From Paraburkholderia flava (GTDB taxonomy: Bacteria > Pseudomonadota > Gammaproteobacteria > Burkholderiales > Burkholderiaceae), in assembly GCF_004359985.1 (NCBI RefSeq), contig NZ_SMRO01000003.1:914206-978205 (forward strand): a stretch of DNA of 64,000 nt, in the 5' to 3' direction. Every line of letters starts with the position of its first letter. The first letter of the stretch is position 1. Of this stretch, positions 35,705 through 43,572 are shown piece by piece. The position numbers and the translations under genes are program-made. The notes under the pieces are model-generated. The model made no database searches. It saw nothing but the letters and a program-made list of their open reading frames with translations, and was not told where the DNA came from.

Positions 35705-37132
35705 ATGCGAAAACCGAACCTGCGATGGATCGTGCTCGCTGCACTGTACGGCGCTTCGTTGATCGCGTCGCTCGATGCGACAGCAGCGATGGCTTCGGCC
35801 GCGGCGTCGGCCGAGATGAACAGCGCCGCTGCCGAACGCCCGCGCGTCGTGTTGCCGGACTTCTCGACACTCGTCAAACGCTACGGCGCGACCGTCGTCA
35901 ACATCAGCGTGACGCGCGAGGTGACGCAGATCGGTGTGCAGCTTCCGCCGGGCATGTCGCCCGACAATCCGCTCGCGCCGTTTTTCGGGCGTCGCGTGAT
36001 CGGCAATCGCGAGGAAGTGAACCTCGGGTCGGGCTTCATCGTGAGTCCGGATGGCTACGTGCTGACGAATCGTCATGTGGTCGGCGATGCGTCGGTCGTC
36101 GACGTGAAGCTCACCGACAAGCGCGAATTCAAGGGCAAGGTCGTCGGCAGCGATGCGGTGTCGGATATCGCGCTCGTGAAGATCGATGCGCAGAATCTGC
36201 CCGCGGTGGTCACCGGCGATCCGGCGCAGGTCGAGGTCGGCGACTGGGTGATGGCGATCGGTTCGCCGTACGGCTTCGCGAATACGGTGACGGCGGGCAT
36301 CGTCAGCGCGCGTTCGCGCTCGCTGCCCGGCGAGACCGGTGTGCCGTTCATCCAGACCGACGTGCCGATCAATCCGGGCAATTCGGGTGGCCCGCTGTTC
36401 GATCTGAACGGACGCGTGATCGCGATCAACTCGCTGATCTATTCGAAGACCGGCGGTTATCAAGGGCTGTCGTTCGCGGTGCCGATCGATGTCGCGCTCG
36501 ACGTGAAGGATCAACTGCTGCGCACCGGACGCGTGAGCCGTGGACGGCTCGGCATCGCGTCACAGGATCTGAGCCAGTCGCTCGCGCGCTCGTTCGGGCT
36601 GACACGCCCGGACGGCGCGCTGATCAGCATGGTCGAGCCGGGCGGACCCGCTGCGGCGGCGGGGCTGCGCGCGGGCGACGTCGTGCAGGCTCTCGATGGC
36701 GTGCCGGTGAACGATTCCGGCGATCTGCTGGGGCGGGTCGCGAAGCTGCGGCCGGGTACGCGGGTCGATCTGCTGGTGTGGCGCTCGGGCGGCGCAGTGC
36801 TGCTGGCGGCGACCGTTGGCGCGGTGCCTGGCGATGGCGGTGCCACGCCGGCCGAAGCCGCGCTACCGTCCGAATGGGGGCTCGTGGTGCGTCCACTGAC
36901 CGCGCAGGAGCAACAGCAGTCGCAACTCGATCACGGGCTGCTGATCCAGCGCGTTGCTGGTCGTGCCGCGCGGATCGGGCTGCGTGCAGGGGACATCGTG
37001 CTGGCAGTCAACGATGCGCCGGTCGCGACGGTGGCCGAATTCGCGACCCGCGTCGGCGATACGCGCCGCAGCGTCGCGCTGCTGATTCAGCGCGGTGCGT
37101 CGCGGCTGTATGTGCCGGTCGATGCGGGTTGA
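35705..37132 (+). CDS. DegP/HtrA-type periplasmic serine protease with two PDZ domains
   Basis: This is a 475-residue trypsin-like protease with signal peptide (~1-28). The catalytic triad is visible: His124 (LTNRHVVG), Asp154 (SDIALVKID) and Ser227 (NPGNSGGPL). PDZ1 covers ~280-375 (RGRLGIASQDLSQSLA, GPAAAAGLRAGDVVQALDG) and PDZ2 ~395-470 (VAGRAARIGLRAGDIVLAVND). ATG 35705 is preferred; the open frame begins at a TTG (35660) overlapping the previous stop. DegP proteins degrade or chaperone misfolded envelope proteins. As the last gene of the tpsB-exbBD-tonB run, it is probably a quality-control factor for exoprotein export. Confidence 0.93.
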   Translation: MRKPNLRWIVLAALYGASLIASLDATAAMASAAASAEMNSAAAERPRVVLPDFSTLVKRYGATVVNISVTREVTQIGVQLPPGMSPDNPLAPFFGRRVIGNREEVNLGSGFIVSPDGYVLTNRHVVGDASVVDVKLTDKREFKGKVVGSDAVSDIALVKIDAQNLPAVVTGDPAQVEVGDWVMAIGSPYGFANTVTAGIVSARSRSLPGETGVPFIQTDVPINPGNSGGPLFDLNGRVIAINSLIYSKTGGYQGLSFAVPIDVALDVKDQLLRTGRVSRGRLGIASQDLSQSLARSFGLTRPDGALISMVEPGGPAAAAGLRAGDVVQALDGVPVNDSGDLLGRVAKLRPGTRVDLLVWRSGGAVLLAATVGAVPGDGGATPAEAALPSEWGLVVRPLTAQEQQQSQLDHGLLIQRVAGRAARIGLRAGDIVLAVNDAPVATVAEFATRVGDTRRSVALLIQRGASRLYVPVDAG

Positions 37133-37226
37133 TGCTGGCTGAGCCGTTCGTGCTACGTGGCAAACAGGGCACGCACATCAGGTACCTACAGGCCGCGACC
37201 GCAGCTCACCACGGGCCACCACCGAC

Positions 37227-38849
37227 TTACGATGTCGACCCCGACGTCAGACTCAGCGCCACCGCCTGCGCGACTTCGATCCCATCGATAGCCGCCGAAT
37301 AGATCCCGCCCGCATACCCCGCACCTTCGCCGGCAGGATACAGACCTTCGACGTTCATGCTCTGGTAATCGTCCTTGCGTCGAACCCGGATCGGCGACGA
37401 TGTGCGCGTCTCCACGCCGGTGAGCACCGCATCGTGCATCGCGAAGCCGGCGATCTTTTTATCCATCTCGGGGAGTGCTTCGCGGATCGCTTCGATCACG
37501 TAGTCGGGGAGCGCGGTGCTGAGATCGGTTGGGTGCACGCCCGGCTTATACGACGGCACCACGGAACCGAGCGACGTCGACGGTCGGCCCGCAATAAAAT
37601 CACCGACCAGTTGACCCGGCGCCTGGTAATTGCCGCCGCCGAGTTCGAACGCGCGCTCTTCCCATTTGCGCTGGAACGCGATGCCTGCGAGCGGTCCGCC
37701 GGGATAGTCGTCCGGTGTGATGCCGACGACGATGCCCGCATTCGCGTTGCGCTCGGCGCGCGAATACTGGCTCATGCCGTTGGTGACTACCCGGCCGGGT
37801 TCGGAGGTCGCTGCGACCACCGTGCCGCCGGGACACATGCAGAAGCTGTAGACAGCCCGCCCGTTGCTGCAATGGTGCACGACCTTGTAGTCGGCCGCGC
37901 CAAGCTCCTTGTGACCGGCAAACTTGCCGAAGCGGCTGCGATCGATCAGCCCCTGCGGATGTTCGATCCGAAAGCCCAGCGAAAACGGCTTGGCTTCGAT
38001 ATAGACACCGCGATCGTGCAGGATCTGGAAGGTGTCGCGCGCGCTGTGGCCGACGGCCAGCACCACGTGATCGCAGCGCAGCGTTTCGCCGTTCGACAGC
38101 TGCAGCGAGCGCACCTTGCCCTGATCGATTTCGATATCGTCGACGCGCGTTTCGAAGCGCACTTCGCCACCCAGTTCGTGGATGGTCGCGCGCATCTTTT
38201 CCACCATGCTGACGAGGCGGAACGTGCCGATATGCGGCCGGCTCAGGTACAGGATGTCTTCCGGTGCGCCGGCCTTGACGAATTCGTCGAGCACCTTGCG
38301 GCCGTAGTGATGCGGATCCTTGATCTGGCTGTACAGCTTGCCGTCGGAAAACGTCCCGGCGCCGCCTTCGCCGAACTGCACGTTGGATTCCGGGTTGAGC
38401 ACGCTTTTGCGCCACAGGCCGAAGGTATCTTTGGTGCGCTCGCGCACGGCCTTGCCGCGTTCGAGGATGATTGGACGGAACCCCATCTGCGCGAGGATCA
38501 GTCCCGCGAACAGGCCGCACGGTCCCATGCCGATCACCACCGGACGCGGGTGGGTCGTGTGCTCGGGTGCCTGCGCGACGAAACGGTATGTCATGTCGGG
38601 CGTCACCGCGCAATGCGGCTTGCCGGCGATCCGCTTGAGCACGGCTGCTTCGTTGCGGACTTCGACGTCGACGATGTACGTCAGCTTGATATCCGAGCGC
38701 TTGCGCGCATCGTGCGCACGGCGGAAGACCGTGTAACGGACGAGGCCGTCTGCCGCTACGCCGAGATCCTCGAGGCGCGCGAGAACCGCGGCGTCGAGAT
38801 CGCTTTCGGCATGGTCCAGAGGGAGTTTGACTTCGCTTAAACGTAGCAT
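37227..38849 (-). CDS. FAD-dependent dehydrogenase (NAD(P)/FAD-dependent oxidoreductase, COG2509 type)
   Basis: This 540-residue protein starts at ATG 38849 (MLRLSEVKLPLDH); the frame runs open to 39053 but that extension has no homologous character. An N-terminal ~100-residue domain with KRSDIKLTYIVDVEV precedes the FAD-binding motif VVIGMGPCGLFAGLILAQ and LERGKAVRERTKDT, then GEGGAGTFSDGKLYS, and a C-terminal GLYPAGEGAGYAGGI block that completes the FAD site. This is the arrangement of uncharacterised FAD-dependent dehydrogenases. Its substrate is not known. It is convergent with the protease gene and monocistronic. Confidence 0.9.
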   Translation of the reverse strand: MLRLSEVKLPLDHAESDLDAAVLARLEDLGVAADGLVRYTVFRRAHDARKRSDIKLTYIVDVEVRNEAAVLKRIAGKPHCAVTPDMTYRFVAQAPEHTTHPRPVVIGMGPCGLFAGLILAQMGFRPIILERGKAVRERTKDTFGLWRKSVLNPESNVQFGEGGAGTFSDGKLYSQIKDPHHYGRKVLDEFVKAGAPEDILYLSRPHIGTFRLVSMVEKMRATIHELGGEVRFETRVDDIEIDQGKVRSLQLSNGETLRCDHVVLAVGHSARDTFQILHDRGVYIEAKPFSLGFRIEHPQGLIDRSRFGKFAGHKELGAADYKVVHHCSNGRAVYSFCMCPGGTVVAATSEPGRVVTNGMSQYSRAERNANAGIVVGITPDDYPGGPLAGIAFQRKWEERAFELGGGNYQAPGQLVGDFIAGRPSTSLGSVVPSYKPGVHPTDLSTALPDYVIEAIREALPEMDKKIAGFAMHDAVLTGVETRTSSPIRVRRKDDYQSMNVEGLYPAGEGAGYAGGIYSAAIDGIEVAQAVALSLTSGSTS

Positions 38850-39151
38850 GGGTGCTGGGGTGCGGTTGCCCCGGGAATCGTGGTGAATCCGTATTTTATA
38901 GGTTCGGCGGGTTTTCGAATGAAAGCGGCTGCGCGGGGAAGCGCGAAGGCTGCTGTGGCGAGCCGATTTTGACCGTGTCGATGCAGGCGGAGATCGGCTA
39001 TGCTGGTCGCGCTGACCAGGTCGTGCAGTCGCAAGCCGTAGTACCCGCCGCAAATACTGCTGCGCGCTATGCTCCAGGCATTTTCGCGCATTTCTGATTC
39101 ACAAATAAACGATATATACTGTTTATATTGTTTATCGATCAGGAGGTAGAT
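38850..39151 (+). promoter_or_regulatory. Intergenic region with promoter of the histone-like gene
   Basis: These 302 bp separate two divergent genes. Near the 3' end TATACT (39115-39120) is a good -10, with a mediocre TTCTGA (39092-39097) 17 nt upstream. ATAAAC (39105-39110) and GTTTAT (39121-39126) form an inverted repeat around the -10, and AGGAGG at 39141-39146 is a near-perfect ribosome site. The rest is non-coding as far as I can see. Confidence 0.5.
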
Positions 39152-39778
39152 TTGAACGCCACCCGTACTACACGTACTCCCCGCGCCGCGACCAAAACCG
39201 CAGCCGCAACGAAGAAAGCCGCGGCCCCCGCGAAGAAAGCGCCGCGCGCAGCGGCTAAATCGAATCAGCCGGCAGCCGAAGCAGCGGTGAAAAAGCCGCG
39301 TGCCGTGAAGACGGCCACGACCGCAAAGACCGTGAAAGCACCGGTCAAGAAGGCCGTTAAGGTGGTTAAGCCCGTGCCGAAAGCGCTAAAGGCAGAGAAG
39401 CCCGTACCGAAGGCGCTGAAAGCAGCGAAGCCTGTACCGAAAGCGCTGAAAGTAGAGAAGCCGGTACCGAAAGCGCTGAAAGCAGAAAAAGCCCCGAAGG
39501 CCGCGAAACCCGCAGCTCCCGCACCGGCACCGGTCGAAGTGAAGGTCAAGCGCTCGAAGAAGGAAAAGGTCGTGCGCGACAGCTTCACGATGCCGAAATC
39601 CGATTACGACAAGATCGCGGCGTTGAAGCAGAAGTGCCTCGACGCAGGCGTCGTCGTGAAGAAGAGCGAACTGTTGCGAGCTGGGCTCGGACTGCTCGAA
39701 TCCGTACCGGCACACCAGCTGCTGGCCGCGATTGCCGCAGTCGAAACCGTCAAGACGGGGCGTCCTGCGCGTTCGTAA
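39152..39778 (+). CDS. Lys/Ala/Pro-rich histone H1-like protein with RHH-like C-terminus
   Basis: A TTG start at 39152 is chosen because AGGAGG lies 5 nt upstream; an earlier TTG (39128) would overlap the presumed transcription start. The 208-residue protein has an N-terminal ~130-residue Lys/Ala/Pro-rich region resembling histone H1/AlgP-type tails. It contains four 10-residue repeats of the KPVPKALKAE type. A conserved C-terminal domain follows: RDSFTMPKSDYDKIAALKQKC ... VVVKKSELLRAGLGLLES, which looks like a ribbon-helix-helix or similar DNA-binding unit. Probably nucleoid-associated. Confidence 0.83.
   Translation: MNATRTTRTPRAATKTAAATKKAAAPAKKAPRAAAKSNQPAAEAAVKKPRAVKTATTAKTVKAPVKKAVKVVKPVPKALKAEKPVPKALKAAKPVPKALKVEKPVPKALKAEKAPKAAKPAAPAPAPVEVKVKRSKKEKVVRDSFTMPKSDYDKIAALKQKCLDAGVVVKKSELLRAGLGLLESVPAHQLLAAIAAVETVKTGRPARS
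39368..39487 (+). repeat. 30-bp tandem repeat, four units, in the histone-like gene
   Basis: Four consecutive 30-bp units begin at 39368, 39398, 39428 and 39458, each like AAGCCCGTACCGAAAGCGCT plus a variable end. They encode KPVPKALKxE decapeptides. Being in frame, the copy number can vary between strains without disrupting the gene. Confidence 0.85.
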
Positions 39779-39836
39779 TGCGTGGTGCTGGAAGGCTCGC
39801 GGTGGAAGTACCGGGTCGCGTGCCCTTGGTATAAGC

Positions 39837-40499
39837 CTAATTCAACAGACGCAGCGCCGAAGCCAGCACCGCCGCCTTGAACGCGGCGGGCCGCTTCGGC
39901 AGCGACGTGAACGGCAGCATCACGTGGCTATACGCGACTGTTTTCCCGATCCCGTTGACGAGCAGCGATAACGCTACGTACGGGTCCTGCTTCGCGATCT
40001 CGCCGGATGCAATCAAGTCCTTCAGCAGCGGGATAAACACCCCATAGCACGGGCGCATCAGGTGCTCGGTCAGTGCATCGAGACGATCGCCCGTTTCGGT
40101 CGCGGCAGTCGAGATGAACATCCCGACGTCGGGTGATGCAAACACCCGGTCCACAAACAACGCGATCGCTTTCTCGAACCGCTCGCGCGGGGTGAGATCG
40201 GCGCAGTCCCGTAGTGTCTTCATGCTGTCGACCATCGACATGGTCTCTCCGGCGATCTGCATCACGACCGCCATCCACAGTCCTTCCTTCGTTCCGAAGT
40301 GATGCGCGATCAGCGCCGAATCGACGCCGCATCGCCGCGCGATGTCGCGGATGCTCGTCGCTTCGAATCCCTGCCGCGCGAACGCTTCGCGCGCACTTCT
40401 GAGCAACGCATCCGCGCCGACCGTGCTGCACGACGCGGGTCGCCCGCGTGCACGTCGCACAGGTTTGGCCCGGCTTTTTTCGGTGTCTCCAGCAGTCAT
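39837..40499 (-). CDS. TetR/AcrR family transcriptional regulator
   Basis: This 220-residue protein has a TetR helix-turn-helix at ~25-75: ALLRSAREAFARQGFEATSI, RDIARRCGVDSALIAHHFGTKE. The C-terminal ligand-binding domain (~80-220) includes FVDRVFASPDVGMFISTAATE. ATG at 40499 is the first start. It is divergent from the DUF3331 gene, and a palindrome plus promoter in the shared intergenic region is a likely binding site. The ligand is unknown. Confidence 0.9.
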   Translation of the reverse strand: MTAGDTEKSRAKPVRRARGRPASCSTVGADALLRSAREAFARQGFEATSIRDIARRCGVDSALIAHHFGTKEGLWMAVVMQIAGETMSMVDSMKTLRDCADLTPRERFEKAIALFVDRVFASPDVGMFISTAATETGDRLDALTEHLMRPCYGVFIPLLKDLIASGEIAKQDPYVALSLLVNGIGKTVAYSHVMLPFTSLPKRPAAFKAAVLASALRLLN

Positions 40500-40631
40500 T
40501 GTCGAATGGGGTCCTTACTGATTTTTACGTCGACTGCATGTGTGTCGATCGCAGCGGCACAAGTTTAACCGCATGACCCCTACGCCTGCCTATCTGGGTT
40601 TGTACCCGTACGTCACCTCACACCCGCCCGT

Positions 40632-40660
40632 TTGACAGATCGGTCGCCGGACCGTACCAT
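40632..40660 (+). promoter_or_regulatory. Sigma70 promoter (TTGACA-N17-TACCAT)
   Basis: A consensus -35, TTGACA (40632-40637), an optimal 17-nt spacer and a -10, TACCAT (40655-40660), precede the DUF3331 gene in the divergent TetR intergenic region. Confidence 0.65.
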
Positions 40661-40666
40661 GCATTA

Positions 40667-40684
40667 ATTCATCAGTAGATGAAT
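40667..40684. promoter_or_regulatory. Palindromic operator candidate ATTCATC-N4-GATGAAT
   Basis: Perfect 7-bp inverted repeats with a 4-nt centre sit exactly at the expected transcription start of the 40632 promoter. This size and position fit repression by the divergent TetR-family protein, though no binding data exist. Confidence 0.6.
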
Positions 40685-40871
40685 ATTCGTTCGCAACCCG
40701 GCAGCGGTGTCGCGCGGTGCCTTATCGGCCGTGCGGAGCGCGTGCGCCGGTGCGCATCGACTATCGACGTATTCGACACATTCGACGCATAGCCCTGCCG
40801 AAGACGCATCCCATCCGGCGCCGCGTGCGTCGTTCAGCGAAGCGAAGGCACTTCATCAAACGAGGTGAATC

Positions 40872-41309
40872 GTGAGTAACAGCAGCATGCCGATGGACGC
40901 GTGGCAATGGGCCGTGAGTCTGCTCGATACCGGTATGGTGGGCGTCGCGGTAGCAAAGGTGAATGCGGTGGTTCGTGCCGGCGCCGCCGATCGCAAGCGC
41001 AGCCGTGCACCGGTGCGGGCGTTGTCGCAGGCGTCCGGATCGAACGTACAGGACGTCTCGATGGTCACCGTGTCGGTGATCGACCGGATCGGTCCGCGAA
41101 CGGCGGTCGTGTCGTGGAGCGATTCGCGTCTGGGCTCGTACGGCGATCAGGTCTGGCGAGCGGCGCTCGCGCGCAGGAAGGGCCGGTGCGCGCTGAGCGG
41201 GCAGCCGGTGCGCAAGGGCGACGCGATCTATCGGCCGCGCCGGAGCGATCCTCCGCCGATCAACGAAGACGCGATGATTCTCGCAGTGTTTCTCGACGAG
41301 ATCGTTTGA
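40872..41309 (+). CDS. DUF3331 domain-containing protein
   Basis: This 145-residue protein has VSMVTVSVIDRIGPRTAVVSWSD, RYGDQVWRxA-like SYGDQVWRAALARRKGRCALSG and PVRKGDAIYRPRR, the pattern of DUF3331 proteins that are common in Burkholderiaceae. The C-x-L-S-G-x-x-V/I-x-x-G-D-x-x-Y/F segment may be a degenerate metal or nucleic-acid-binding loop. The GTG start at 40872 follows GAGGTGA. Function unknown. It is apparently expressed from the promoter at 40632 under the divergent TetR protein. Confidence 0.8.
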   Translation: MSNSSMPMDAWQWAVSLLDTGMVGVAVAKVNAVVRAGAADRKRSRAPVRALSQASGSNVQDVSMVTVSVIDRIGPRTAVVSWSDSRLGSYGDQVWRAALARRKGRCALSGQPVRKGDAIYRPRRSDPPPINEDAMILAVFLDEIV

Positions 41310-41441
41310 GTCCGCAGCCAGTTGCCGCCGGGCCTTTATCCGATCTTTACGCAGCCCCTCCGAGCTTTTGCAGCGCATAGATCCGTCATGTGCTGAAATC
41401 GAGCCTTCTGACAACTTTCGTCTGTCGAAATCGGAGTCTGG

Positions 41442-41858
41442 ATGCTGCGGTTACTGATTCCTGTCGTCGATCGTGGAGGCGCGGTACTCGCCGCGCGCCA
41501 CGCGGCGTTCTTGTTCCTCGAGCAATGCGTCGCCGAAGTGGAACTGCTCGAAGTGCTCGAACCCGCCGACGAAGGACGCAGCGTCGCCGCCGGTTCACGC
41601 GACTCGCTGCGCCTTCACGAAAAACTCGGGATGTCGGGCGCGCTGATCGAAACGCGTTCGATCCTCGAGGACGCAGGCGTTCCGTACAAATGGAAGCGCG
41701 TGTTCGGTCACGGCGCGAAGGCCATCGCCGATTACGCGAAGCAGAAGCAGTCCGACGTCGTCGTGATCGATGCGAGCCACTTCAGCATGTTGCGTCGCTT
41801 TGCGTTGCTGGCGGGGTTGTGGCGGTTGATGGGCACGCCGGTCACGATGCTGCATTAG
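41442..41858 (+). CDS. Universal stress protein (UspA family)
   Basis: This 138-residue protein has the Usp alpha/beta fold: an N-terminal strand MLRLLIPVVDRG, a central ETRSILEDAGVPYKWKRVFGHGAKAIADYA, then SDVVVIDASHFSMLRRF and the end GTPVTMLH. The canonical ATP-binding G-2x-G-9x-G(S/T) motif is not obvious after VVVIDAS, so it may be a non-ATP-binding Usp. Monocistronic. A general stress role is inferred from family. Confidence 0.8.
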   Translation: MLRLLIPVVDRGGAVLAARHAAFLFLEQCVAEVELLEVLEPADEGRSVAAGSRDSLRLHEKLGMSGALIETRSILEDAGVPYKWKRVFGHGAKAIADYAKQKQSDVVVIDASHFSMLRRFALLAGLWRLMGTPVTMLH

Positions 41859-42306
41859 CTTGTTATACGGGGCGTGGTGAGTCCGCACGCGGCGACGCCT
41901 TAGCGGCGAACCGTCGCTTTCCATTCCTCTGCATAATCGTCGGCGCGACATGTATGCCGTTGACGATCCAACGCATCGTTTAATCGCCAAGCCTGATCGC
42001 GAGCCCACGTTTGCATCTGTAAACGCACACACGCTCATCATCCCGAGCAAAAGCGCATCGCCCTCATAACGGGCCCATCGCGACAGCCCAAACCCGAATC
42101 AGCGAAGCTCTCCCCGCATTCCTTAGGTCGAACGAGGCCCATTGTTCCGTACGACCGCCTGAAACCCACCCGCACGTATCCCTCACCCCCACCGCAGGCA
42201 ATGTTTTGTATCCACCAACCGACCAGATACATTGAGATACACAACCCCCTCGGCGGCCGGCGCGCATTGCGCTATAAAGCGTTCATCGACTGAACTGGAG
42301 CGCACC
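41859..42306. other. Intergenic region before the GFA-family gene
   Basis: These 448 bp have no ORF with native composition. Near the end are TGTATC (42207-42212), GATACA (42226-42231) and GATACA (42236-42241): one inverted and one direct repeat of the same hexamer, with the two direct copies 10 bp apart. This may be a regulator site for the GFA gene. A TGGAG ribosome site precedes ATG 42307. Otherwise nothing was recognised. Confidence 0.4.
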
Positions 42307-42678
42307 ATGAGCGAATCGCTGCTGCACGGGTCCTGCCATTGCGGGGCCGTTAAATTCGAAGTCCGTACCGCCGTTACACCCGCGACGCGCTGCAACTGCA
42401 GCCTGTGCCGACGCAAGGGCGCGCTGATGTCGCCAATGGTCCCGGTCGGCGATCTGCACGTCACCGAAGGCGCGGATGCGCTGTCGCTGTACCAGTTCAA
42501 CACGCAGGTCGCGAAGCACTATTTCTGCAAGCACTGCGGCATCTATCCGTTTCATCAGACGCGGACGAAGCCGGACATGTGGCGCGTGAATCTGGGCTGT
42601 CTCGACGGCATCGATCCGTATGCGCTCGAAGCAAGCGTCGCCAACGGCGCGAGCCTGTCCATCGTGGAGGGCGCATGA
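42307..42678 (+). CDS. GFA family protein (glutathione-dependent formaldehyde-activating enzyme-like)
   Basis: This 123-residue zinc protein has HGSCHCGAVKFEV, CNCSLCRRKG and HYFCKHCGIYPFHQTR, carrying the conserved Cys pairs of the GFA/CENP-V fold. ATG 42307 is supported by TGGAG 6 nt upstream; the frame is open from 42232 but that part is not conserved. Family members bind zinc and sometimes glutathione, but the substrate is unknown for most. It overlaps a possible small secreted peptide gene by 4 nt. Confidence 0.9.
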   Translation: MSESLLHGSCHCGAVKFEVRTAVTPATRCNCSLCRRKGALMSPMVPVGDLHVTEGADALSLYQFNTQVAKHYFCKHCGIYPFHQTRTKPDMWRVNLGCLDGIDPYALEASVANGASLSIVEGA

Positions 42679-42824
42679 AGCGGCTCGTCGCGATCCTCGC
42701 TTTTCTCGCGGGCGGTCTCGCGGCCGAACTCGCACATCCGCTGCAATGCTCGATGGTGCCGGCAAGCGGCGTGCTGCGGCGTCGCAACGGCACCCGTAAC
42801 GGGACCACGAACCGCACGGTATGA
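42675..42824 (+). CDS. Possible 49-residue secreted/membrane peptide
   Basis: ATG at 42675 overlaps the GFA stop (ATGA). The 49-residue product begins MKRLVAILAFLAGGLAAELA, a plausible signal peptide or membrane helix, then a Cys and an Arg/Asn/Thr-rich tail. It ends 7 nt before the response-regulator gene. The arrangement and signal-like start favour a real gene, but the length and lack of family recognition keep this tentative. Confidence 0.35.
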   Translation: MKRLVAILAFLAGGLAAELAHPLQCSMVPASGVLRRRNGTRNGTTNRTV

Positions 42825-42831
42825 TTTCGCG

Positions 42832-43572
42832 ATGGACAAGATAGACCACGTACTGATCGTCGACGACGACCGCGGCATCCGCGAACTGCTCGCAGGCTAC
42901 CTCGAGAAAAACGGCATGCGCGTGTCGCTCGCGGCGAACGGCCGCGACATGCGCACCGCGCTCGACAACGGCGCGCCCGACCTGATCGTGCTCGACCTGA
43001 TGCTGCCCGGCGAAGATGGCCTCGTGCTGTGCCGCGAACTGCGCGCCGGCAAATTCCGCACGGTGCCGGTATTGATGCTGACTGCGCGCAGCGAAGAAAC
43101 CGATCGCATCGTCGGCCTCGAAATGGGCGCCGACGATTACCTCACGAAGCCGTTTGCCGCGCGTGAACTGCTCGCGCGGATCCGCTCGGTGCTGCGCCGC
43201 ACGCGCATGCTGCCGCCCGGCATGCAGGTCGCGGAAACTGCGCCGCTGCTCGGTTTCGGCGACTGGCGACTCGACACCACCGCGCGGCACCTGCTCGATA
43301 GCGAAGGCACGATGGTCGCGCTGAGCGGCGCGGAGTATCGACTGTTGCGCGTGTTCCTCGATCATCCGCAGCGCGTGCTGACGCGCGATCAACTGCTTAA
43401 TCTCACGCAGGGACGCCAGGCCGATCCGTTCGACCGCTCGATCGATCTGCTGGTGAGCCGTCTGCGTCAACGTCTGCGCGACGTCGCGCGCGAACCGCGC
43501 TACATCAAGACGCTGCGCAGCGAGGGTTATGTGTTCTCGGCGGCGGTCGACGTTGTCGGCGATCCATCATGA
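42832..43572 (+). CDS. OmpR/PhoB-family response regulator
   Basis: This 246-residue protein has an N-terminal receiver: acidic pocket VDDDRG, phosphoacceptor Asp55 in VLDLMLPGEDG, switch residues MLTARS and LTKPFAARE. A C-terminal winged-helix DNA-binding domain (~135-235) follows: ALSGAEYRLLRVFLDHPQRV, VLTRDQLLNLTQGR, RSIDLLVSRLRQRL, IKTLRSEGYVF. It overlaps the histidine kinase gene by 4 nt. The regulon cannot be told from sequence. Confidence 0.95.
   Translation: MDKIDHVLIVDDDRGIRELLAGYLEKNGMRVSLAANGRDMRTALDNGAPDLIVLDLMLPGEDGLVLCRELRAGKFRTVPVLMLTARSEETDRIVGLEMGADDYLTKPFAARELLARIRSVLRRTRMLPPGMQVAETAPLLGFGDWRLDTTARHLLDSEGTMVALSGAEYRLLRVFLDHPQRVLTRDQLLNLTQGRQADPFDRSIDLLVSRLRQRLRDVAREPRYIKTLRSEGYVFSAAVDVVGDPS

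Larger units (their letters stand above)
40500..40871. other. Intergenic region between the TetR and DUF3331 genes
   Basis: These 372 bp hold no convincing gene. They contain a clear plus-strand sigma70 promoter and an adjoining palindrome, listed separately. The ~190 bp between promoter and the GTG at 40872 form a long 5' leader in which I see no further structure. Confidence 0.5.

Noticed and set aside
37434..38840. 468-codon plus-strand frame opposite the FAD dehydrogenase
   Set aside because: Mirror frame of a conserved flavoprotein; no motif of its own.
39368..39487. 30-bp regularly repeated sequence considered as a CRISPR array
   Set aside because: Repeats are directly contiguous without spacers and are in frame inside a coding sequence.
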